From an uncultured delta proteobacterium (lineage in GTDB: Bacteria > Desulfobacterota > WTBG01 > CAIYCZ01), in assembly GCA_903924805.1 (NCBI GenBank), contig CAIYCZ010000615.1:1-6651 (forward strand): 6,651 bases of DNA, written 5' to 3'. The position numbers were made by a program, and so were the translations under genes. Below the pieces are notes generated by a model. That model was not told the DNA's origin. It searched no databases and saw nothing but the letters and a program-made list of their open reading frames with translations. Shown one piece after another: positions 1 to 4,104 of this stretch (position 1 is the stretch's first letter; every line of letters starts with the position of its first letter).

Positions 1-197
1 CCCTCGACCCGCTCACCAATGTTGTATACTGGCCCATACCCTTCGGCAAGGTGGCGGGAATAGCGCATGGTAATATAGGCATCATCAACAGTAAAGCGCA
101 GGGCAATCATGTTGTACAACGCAACCCCGGCAAGCACACACAACATACATCCTATGAAGTATTTTTTATTTAAAACTTTAAGACTTGTTAATTTCAT
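1..197 (-). CDS. GT-C membrane glycosyltransferase, N-terminal fragment (runs off left edge)
   Basis: Only the first 65 codons are visible; the gene continues past base 1. The start is the ATG at 197-195, 3 bases after the stop of the upstream glycosyltransferase. No clear Shine-Dalgarno precedes it, so translation is probably coupled. Residues 13-33 form a hydrophobic membrane segment after a lysine-rich N-terminus. Next comes a first extracytoplasmic loop with an Asp-Asp pair at 38-39 (VDDAYITMRYSRHLAEGYG) and then NIGERVEG. This DDAY...RYARNL...G.G..FN.GERVEG pattern is typical of the first loop of GT-C enzymes of the ArnT/PMT (GT39) and mycobacterial AftB-like type. Those enzymes move a sugar from a polyprenyl-phosphate carrier to an acceptor outside the membrane, with the acidic pair at the active site. 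Acceptor and sugar cannot be told from this fragment. The family call is fairly secure; the exact subfamily is not. Confidence 0.8.
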   Translation of the reverse strand, partial: MKLTSLKVLNKKYFIGCMLCVLAGVALYNMIALRFTVDDAYITMRYSRHLAEGYGPVYNIGERVE

Positions 198-200
198 TGC

Positions 201-872
201 TTAAAAAAACAGATACTTTACCAACGAATACACATACCTGAACCAGACCTTTTTGAGGCTAATTTTTGAATAGCCCATTTTTCGTTTATGCTCATGGGTG
301 GGGACCTCGGCCATCCTGAAGCCTTTCTTCAGGGTCTTCATAATCATCTCCTGCTCAATGGTCGTGATGTTCTCCTCCAAGCCGAGCTGTTTGATCACAT
401 CGGTTTTAATAGCCCGAAATCCGTTCTGGCTTTCGCTCAAGATTACCTTAAACCGCCAGTTGATGCAGGCGGTGATAAACGAGCTTCCCATTAGACGGAA
501 GCATTCATCAAAACCGCCGTGCAGCTCGCTTGAGCCGCCGATGAGCCGTGAACCGGAAACATGATCAGCCACGCCCTTGAGTATGGGCTCAACAAGTTTT
601 GGAATATCCCTGGGGTCATGGGAACCATCGGCATCAATAAAAACAATAATATCGCCAGTTACAAAATTGACGGCGTGGCGTAATGCTGCACCCTTGCCTT
701 TCCCGTTATCAAGGATTACTTTGATCCCTGCACTTTCTGCGATCTCACGGGTTCTATCGGTGGAGTGGCCGTCAACTACCAGCAGTTCATCTGCATACGG
801 GCGGCATCCATTAATAATCTCATTGATCATGCCCTCTTCATTACGCGTGGGAATAATTATAGATATTTTCAT
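201..872 (-). CDS. GT2-family polyprenyl-phosphate glycosyltransferase (dolichyl-phosphate mannose synthase-like)
   Basis: This 223-residue cytosolic enzyme probably transfers a sugar from a nucleotide sugar to a polyprenyl phosphate. It opens with the GT-A signature: SIIIPTRNEE at 4-13, a nucleotide-binding strand LLVVDGHSTD at 30-39, and the metal-binding DAD at 80-82 followed by GSHDP. SESQNGFRA at 146-154 matches the acceptor-side motif of DPM1-like enzymes. The basic, aromatic C-terminus (KKVWFRYVYSLVKYLFF) looks like a membrane-contact helix. There is no C-terminal pair of membrane helices as in GtrB/ArnC-type proteins, so the length fits the short DPM1-like class. AAGGAA at 882-877 lies 4 bases before the ATG. 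The next gene, a GT-C enzyme that uses lipid-linked sugars, starts 3 bases after the stop, so donor maker and donor user are in one operon. The sugar itself cannot be read from the sequence. Confidence 0.88.
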   Translation of the reverse strand: MKISIIIPTRNEEGMINEIINGCRPYADELLVVDGHSTDRTREIAESAGIKVILDNGKGKGAALRHAVNFVTGDIIVFIDADGSHDPRDIPKLVEPILKGVADHVSGSRLIGGSSELHGGFDECFRLMGSSFITACINWRFKVILSESQNGFRAIKTDVIKQLGLEENITTIEQEMIMKTLKKGFRMAEVPTHEHKRKMGYSKISLKKVWFRYVYSLVKYLFF

Positions 873-904
873 ATGGTTCCTTAATATGTTTTTATCAATA
901 GAGT

Positions 905-959
905 AACCTTATCAAAAACAAAGCCGCCGTCAATGGTTTTTCACATTGAAGGCGGCGTT
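905..959 (-). terminator. Intrinsic terminator or attenuator upstream of the glycosyltransferase operon
   Basis: Bases 921-935 and 944-959 are inverted copies (minus reading AACGCCGCCTTCAATG against CATTGACGGCGGCTT) with one bulged base and one mismatch around an 8-base loop. On the minus strand the GC-rich stem runs straight into TTTGTTTTTGAT, as in a rho-independent terminator. No U tract follows on the plus strand. The nearest gene on the minus strand begins only about 33 bases further on, and no protein gene lies just upstream. It therefore either ends a non-coding transcript from the right or works as a leader attenuator. A weak CATAAT -10-like box sits on the minus strand at 969-974 but has no good -35. 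Confidence 0.6.
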
Positions 960-1130
960 AATGTAATTATGCATCTTGTTTATTGCGTCACTGTTACGGT
1001 AATGTCAGGAATGGATTAGAGGGAAATGAGAAGCAATGCATAAAAGGAAAGCTAAAAACTGAAAAAGGCACAAGAGAAACTGAAAAGTCTCCCTAATGCC
1101 TTTTATGATGTATCCCGTTATGCCGTGAAG

Positions 1131-1189
1131 CAAAGCTTTATACTAAAATAAATAGGTTTATTATTTATTCTTTTAGTCAAGAGGCTTTG
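1131..1189. repeat. AT-rich imperfect hairpin
   Basis: CAAAGC at 1131-1136 is inverted at 1184-1189 (GCTTTG). Inside it, ACTAAAATAAATA (1142-1154) pairs with 1162-1177 apart from a three-base bulge. The stem is almost all A-T pairs and no U tract or promoter is attached. It may be a folding element in a longer transcript or chance pairing in AT-rich DNA. Confidence 0.3.
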
Positions 1190-1281
1190 TACTTAAACAC
1201 GTGCATATGAGATACATTTTCCTTTTTTTAAAAAATTGACCCTGGTGAAGCTGTGTATGTGTTGTCCTGAATCACATATCG

Positions 1282-1349
1282 GAGGTTTAAACAGGGGCCT
1301 TTAGCAATCTTTTGTCCGCCTATCCCCCTGTATATATGATATGAACCTC
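1282..1349. repeat. Nested inverted repeat, possible structured RNA
   Basis: An outer stem GAGGTT/AACCTC (1282-1287 with 1344-1349) encloses an inner stem ACAGGGG/CCCCTGT (1291-1297 with 1325-1331). On the left the two arms are nearly continuous; on the right a 12-base bulge separates them. The apical loop is about 27 bases. The layout (two stacked stems, a bulge on one side only) resembles the candidate small RNA at 1494-1571, but the sequence is different. No U tract follows on either strand and I could not find a good promoter. Confidence 0.35.
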
Positions 1350-1493
1350 AGAGTATTAAAAGGGCTTCACTTAAAATAGACGGCATCAGATGCTTATTCT
1401 TAATAAATCTGCTGTGAAAAATGGTGCTGTAAGGTTAATTATTTTAAATTGACAGGTTTGTTAACTGGTTGGAAATATGGGGCAGTTTAAGAT

Positions 1494-1571
1494 GACAAAA
1501 AAGGTTCCAGCTACCCCCCGGAGGGCTAATCTAAGGGGGTAGTTACCAGGTACTTTTTACTGGAACCTTAT
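1494..1571 (-). ncRNA. Candidate small RNA with own promoter and terminator
   Basis: Reading the minus strand, a predicted start near 1571 is followed at once by AAGGUUCCAG (1569-1560). This pairs perfectly with CUGGAACCUU (1510-1501), and six U's follow (1502-1497, two of them inside the stem). Stacked on this 10-bp stem is a perfect 8-bp stem, CUACCCCC (1542-1535) with GGGGGUAG (1518-1511). A 17-base bulge lies on the 5' side (1559-1543) and a 16-base apical loop (1534-1519) contains GCCCUCCG. The whole RNA would be about 78 nt, closed from its first to its last bases, and would terminate by itself. It does not match a riboswitch or small RNA that I know. The loop's CCCUCC is complementary to strong Shine-Dalgarno sequences, as in several known C-rich-loop regulatory RNAs; target regulation is inference. 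A stem-rich mobile repeat is the main alternative, but such a repeat would not need the well-placed promoter. Confidence 0.6.
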
Positions 1572-1577
1572 ATTTTC

Positions 1578-1605
1578 AGTATAACACATTAAACGCAATT
1601 GTTAA
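1578..1605 (-). promoter_or_regulatory. Sigma70-type promoter for the small RNA
   Basis: On the minus strand TTAACA (1605-1600; one mismatch from TTGACA) is followed after 16 bases by TATACT (1583-1578; one mismatch from TATAAT). A TG one base upstream of the -10 makes it an extended -10 (TGTTATACT). The start site predicted about 7 bases downstream falls within two bases of the RNA's first stem arm, which strongly supports the pairing of promoter and RNA. It is the best promoter in the window. Confidence 0.65.
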
Positions 1606-1818
1606 GGTCTGCCCGGTTTTCAAGAACAGGAACCGGATTGAGTCGCAAGCCATATATTAATATGCTTATGGCAGATATAAACACGATATCTTTACTATAA
1701 TAAACACCCAGCCCTAAAAGATGGTTGCTGTGTTTTCCGGAAAAATTATGTTAAAAATATAACAGGCTTTGTGATAGGGGGTTATGTTAAAATTTAATGA
1801 AAAATAATAGGAGAGGAT

Positions 1819-1872
1819 ATGAGACCACAGAGTTCACGGAGAAATTCTCTGTGGTCTCAGAAAAAAAGCTAA
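1819..1872 (+). CDS. Possible 17-codon leader peptide
   Basis: ATG at 1819 opens 17 codons (MRPQSSRRNSLWSQKKS) ending in TAA at 1870-1872. AGGAGAGG at 1809-1816 gives a strong, well-spaced ribosome site. The codons lie across a perfect 13-bp hairpin, and the next gene starts about 90 bases downstream, so the layout is like that of a leader peptide. Against this, the hairpin sequence itself looks like a wandering intergenic repeat and the peptide has no run of one amino acid that would suggest attenuation. Expression is not established. Confidence 0.25.
   Translation: MRPQSSRRNSLWSQKKS
1820..1859. repeat. Perfect 13-bp inverted repeat with a third half-copy
   Basis: TGAGACCACAGAG (1820-1832) is exactly inverted at 1847-1859 around a 14-base loop. 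A further partial copy, CTCTGTGGT, lies at 1915-1923 and could pair with 1824-1832 instead. Poly-A rather than poly-T follows on the plus strand, so it is not an intrinsic terminator. It is more likely an intergenic repeat or a leader structure of the following gene. Confidence 0.6.
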
Positions 1873-1949
1873 CGGCTGACAGCTGATAGCCTTCAATAAT
1901 TATTTCTCTGTGTGCTCTGTGGTTAAGTTTTGACAATACTTTTCATTAT

Positions 1950-1957
1950 AAGGAGGG
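1950..1957 (+). promoter_or_regulatory. Strong Shine-Dalgarno of the unknown gene
   Basis: AAGGAGGG ends 4 bases before the ATG at 1962, a near-ideal ribosome site that fixes this start. Its GGAGGGU can form seven pairs (one G-U) with GCCCUCC in the loop of the candidate small RNA encoded about 400 bases away on the other strand. Confidence 0.75.
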
Positions 1958-1961
1958 TGCC

Positions 1962-2390
1962 ATGAAAGACACATCCAGTGCTCACCTGTCACTGCAAAAT
2001 CTTGTGGATTGTTATCTTGAAACAAATCCGGAAGATGCACTCAAACGATGGGCAGACAACGACTGGAAGGTGGAAAAGCACGAGGATACTGATGAGTCCT
2101 GTCTGAAATATCTTGCTCTGGTTCTGCTTGACGCAATCGAAAGCAGAGCGCACAAGATCGTTCTGGAGCGGGGCTGTCCGGTATTGATAGCCGGTCAAGG
2201 GTCTGAGCACATGCTTCCTGCAGCACCAGAGTCACTGGCAGCACGAGGGCTTGAGATTTTGCGCGACATCTGCGGCATGGAGGGGACCAGGGCGCAGGGG
2301 ACCCTGTGTCTCGGTATCCGAAATGACAGCCTGGAACTGCGCATTGAAAAAAGCGAGGCGCTTCACATAATTTATTTACCGGCTCTTTAG
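1962..2390 (+). CDS. Protein of unknown function, possibly a relic PilT/GspE N-terminal-like domain
   Basis: I do not recognise this 142-residue protein. The strong Shine-Dalgarno and coding-like composition make it a real gene. It has no signal peptide or membrane segment and should be cytosolic. Residues 1-45 are acidic and helical-looking. From about 50 the order is a helix (LALVLLDAIESRAHK), a strand (IVLERGCPVLIAG), a helix (ESLAARGLEILRDIC) and paired strands (GTLCLGIRNDSLELRIEK). This helix-strand order, with DAIESRAHKIVLE in the place of 'DAI..GASDIHLE', resembles the PAS-like N-terminal domain of PilT/PilB/GspE secretion ATPases. No Walker motif or ATPase domain follows, so it would be a free-standing divergent version. 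That link is weak and rests on pattern only. Cysteines stand at 17, 47, 72, 104 and 116. The gene overlaps zwf tail to tail by 15 bp. Confidence 0.7.
   Translation: MKDTSSAHLSLQNLVDCYLETNPEDALKRWADNDWKVEKHEDTDESCLKYLALVLLDAIESRAHKIVLERGCPVLIAGQGSEHMLPAAPESLAARGLEILRDICGMEGTRAQGTLCLGIRNDSLELRIEKSEALHIIYLPAL
2347..2364 (-). terminator. Candidate intrinsic terminator for zwf inside the convergent gene
   Basis: On the minus strand AAGCG (2363-2359), loop CCT, CGCTT (2355-2351) is followed by four more T's (2350-2347). It lies just 12 bases after the zwf stop codon. The stem is short (5 bp plus a possible G-T pair) but compact and well placed. On the other strand it codes for KKSEAL of the unknown protein. 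Confidence 0.45.
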
Positions 2391-3962
2391 CTGGGAAGCT
2401 TTTATAAACTCACGTGCCGCAGGAGGCCCCCAGGTTCCTGCCTCATAAAAATGAAGATGTGCTGCCCGCTCGGAACAGAATTCGCAGGTTTCAAGCACCG
2501 GTGTAAGAAATGACCAGCAGAGTTCCACCCCGTCCTGCCGCCAGAAGAGCATCTGATCCCCGTTCATGCAGTCCAGGATCACCTTCTCATATGCATCAAG
2601 CATCGGTCCCGTGTAATCCCGGCTGTAGCTGAAATCCATGGTCACTGATCTCAGGCACACCCGGGCTCCCGGGTTTTTTGTCTGAAATGTCAGGGTGATC
2701 TTCTCATCCGGTTGAATGCCCAGTGTCAGACGGTTGGCAGTTATATGTTCGCCCAAAATATGGCGGAACACAGAATGGGGAACTTCTTTAAACTGGATCA
2801 CTATTTCGGTCAGCTTCTTCGCCAGCCTCTTTCCGGACGTGAGATAGAAAGGAACTCCCTGCCAGCGCCAGTTGTCTATAAACACCTTCATCATGGCAAA
2901 GGCGGGAGTAAATGATTGCGCATTCACTCCGGGCTCTTCCCGGTACCCGGATACTTTTTTATCATCTATCAATCCTGGGCAGTACTGTCCCAGCACCAGA
3001 TTCTCCCACGGGTTTTCCCCCGGAAACGGTCTGAGGGACCTGAAAACCTTCCCGGTTTCATCGCGTACCATGTCAGCTTCAAAGCGTGATGGAGGCTCCA
3101 TGGCAGTCATGGCCAGGAGCTGCATCATGTGGTTCTGGAACATGTCTCTCAGAACACCTGATTTTTCATAATACCCGGCACGGTGCTCAACCCCCAGTGT
3201 CTCCGCGGCAGTTATGCTTACGTAGTCAATATAGTTTCTCATCCACAGCGGCTCAAAAATCGCATTGGCAAACCGGAACACCACTATATTCTGCACCGTC
3301 TCCTTGGCCAGGTAATGATCAATCCGGTAGACCTGATGTTCCCTGAATCCCTCAAGGAGTGCCTGATTGAGCTCAACAGCAGTCTGCAGGTCGGTGCCGA
3401 ATGGCTTTTCAACCACAATGCGTGTCCATCCGCTTCCTTCCTCACCTTCACCAGAAAGACCGGCCTGAACAAGCATCTGTGATATGGTTTTGTATAAAAA
3501 TGGGGGAGTGGCTAAATAAAATATTTTATTGCCGCCCACCGCATGGCCTGCATCAGTCTCTTTAAGGGTACGGGCAAGATCCTTAAATGATTGCAGCGAA
3601 TCATAGTGCAGCGTCTGGTAATAGAGATGCCCGGCAAAACGTTGCCACGGTGCGACATCTACCGTGCTTAAGGACATGAGAGCATCCTTCATCCTGTCTC
3701 TGAAACTCTCATTGTTCAATGCAGTACGTCCGCAACCAATGATAAGAAACGGGTCCGGTAACCGGTCATTGATGTAGAGCTTATACAGGGCTGGAGCAAG
3801 CTTTCGGGTCGCCAAATCACCTGAGGCTCCGATAATAACAATAATACAGGGATCGGCAGGCTTATCGCCGGGACACACCGCCGGCGAAACAGCCAGAGCA
3901 AAAGGCTCAGCCTCTATATCTGTTTTTATGCTGTCGGATGTCGAGTCAAATTCGTGGGTCAT
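2376..3962 (-). CDS. zwf: Glucose-6-phosphate 1-dehydrogenase
   Basis: This cytosolic enzyme oxidises glucose 6-phosphate to 6-phosphogluconolactone and usually reduces NADP, starting the oxidative pentose phosphate or Entner-Doudoroff route. The nucleotide-binding motif GASGDLATRKL is at 45-55, EKPFG at 185-189, the substrate-site motif RIDHYLAKE at 213-221 and FQNHMMQLL at 275-283, where His278 matches the catalytic base of the family. The C-terminal half is full-length, ending in WGPPAAREFI. At 528 residues it is longer than the usual 480-510; the excess is an acidic N-terminal extension of about 38 residues. The start is preceded by GAGG at 8 bases; no later Met comes before the GASGDLA motif. 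One oddity is Ala219 where the family signature has Gly (DHYLGKE). It lies 142 bp downstream of the thioredoxin/NHL gene on the same strand; no gnd or pgl neighbour is visible. Confidence 0.96.
   Translation of the reverse strand: MTHEFDSTSDSIKTDIEAEPFALAVSPAVCPGDKPADPCIIVIIGASGDLATRKLAPALYKLYINDRLPDPFLIIGCGRTALNNESFRDRMKDALMSLSTVDVAPWQRFAGHLYYQTLHYDSLQSFKDLARTLKETDAGHAVGGNKIFYLATPPFLYKTISQMLVQAGLSGEGEEGSGWTRIVVEKPFGTDLQTAVELNQALLEGFREHQVYRIDHYLAKETVQNIVVFRFANAIFEPLWMRNYIDYVSITAAETLGVEHRAGYYEKSGVLRDMFQNHMMQLLAMTAMEPPSRFEADMVRDETGKVFRSLRPFPGENPWENLVLGQYCPGLIDDKKVSGYREEPGVNAQSFTPAFAMMKVFIDNWRWQGVPFYLTSGKRLAKKLTEIVIQFKEVPHSVFRHILGEHITANRLTLGIQPDEKITLTFQTKNPGARVCLRSVTMDFSYSRDYTGPMLDAYEKVILDCMNGDQMLFWRQDGVELCWSFLTPVLETCEFCSERAAHLHFYEAGTWGPPAAREFIKASQLKSR
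2660..2679 (+). terminator. Candidate intrinsic terminator for the unknown gene, antisense within zwf
   Basis: Reading the plus strand, CCCGG (2660-2664), loop GCTC, CCGGG (2669-2673) is followed by six T's (2674-2679). It is a classic short terminator shape, lying 270 bases beyond the stop of the plus-strand gene and opposite zwf codons for KNPGARV. If used, the plus-strand mRNA would carry a long 3' end antisense to zwf. The stem could also be an accident of GC-rich codons for Pro-Gly-Ala-Arg. Confidence 0.4.
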
Positions 3963-4002
3963 GATACATGCCTCATGATGGGTTCCAGGATTTAAGGATT
4001 CG

Positions 4003-4102
4003 AGGGTTCAACAAAATGCTGATTGCTGATTGCGGAGTAAAATGATTCCGCATTCCGAAATCCGCAATCTACAATACAATAGCATATGACCCCTTGAACC
4101 CT
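4003..4102. repeat. Nested palindromic repeat element in the zwf upstream gap
   Basis: Three inverted pairs nest in each other: AGGGTTCAA (4003-4011) with TTGAACCCT (4094-4102), ATGCT (4016-4020) with AGCAT (4081-4085), and GATTGCGGA (4028-4036) with TCCGCAATC (4061-4069). Short words are also repeated in tandem (GATTGCT GATTGCGG; ATTCCGCATTCCGAAATCCGC). The element fills most of the 142 bp between the thioredoxin/NHL gene and zwf. No U tract is attached and no good zwf promoter can be seen within it. Confidence 0.6.
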
Positions 4103-4104
4103 TT

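Larger units (their letters stand above)
960..1961. other. About 1 kb AT-rich intergenic region without a normal-sized gene
   Basis: No frame on either strand carries a convincing protein of normal size here. The composition is clearly more AT-rich than the flanking genes. The region holds several separately listed inverted repeats and a promoter-RNA-terminator unit. Other small signals are a perfect TATAAT at 1696-1701 (plus) with no matching -35, a TTGACA at 1449-1454 (plus) without a good -10, an 11-base direct repeat TTATGTTAAAA at 1746 and 1782, and a TTTTCCGGAAAA palindrome near 1735. No tRNA-like cloverleaf was found. The tandem arrangement of structured elements suggests non-coding RNA or repeat accumulation rather than a decayed gene. 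Confidence 0.6.

Noticed and set aside
288..906. Plus-strand open frames opposite the glycosyltransferase gene
   Set aside because: They are shadows of a clear GT2 gene and have no recognisable motif or ribosome site.
1236..1264. TTGACC at 1236 as a promoter for the nested structure at 1282
   Set aside because: No acceptable -10 lies at 16-18 bases; the nearest (TATGTG) is at 14 and poor.
1494..1571. A known riboswitch (c-di-GMP-I, fluoride and cobalamin considered) at the nested stem
   Set aside because: None of their conserved core sequences is visible, and no coding gene lies directly downstream.
1820..1867. Hairpin at 1820-1859 with adjacent A7 as an intrinsic terminator
   Set aside because: The tract after the stem is A rather than T on the plus strand, and none follows on the minus strand.
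1930..1952. TTGACA at 1930 with TATAAG at 1947 as a promoter for the unknown gene
   Set aside because: The spacer is only 11 bases and the -10 overlaps the ribosome site, so it cannot work as a sigma70 promoter.
2389..2404. Plus-strand hairpin AGCT-GGGA-AGCT followed by TTTTA just after the unknown gene
   Set aside because: The stem is only four pairs and the T run is short, so it is weaker than the hairpin at 2660-2679.
2712..3482. Plus-strand open frames opposite zwf
   Set aside because: They lie antisense to well-conserved G6PD motifs and show no protein family features.
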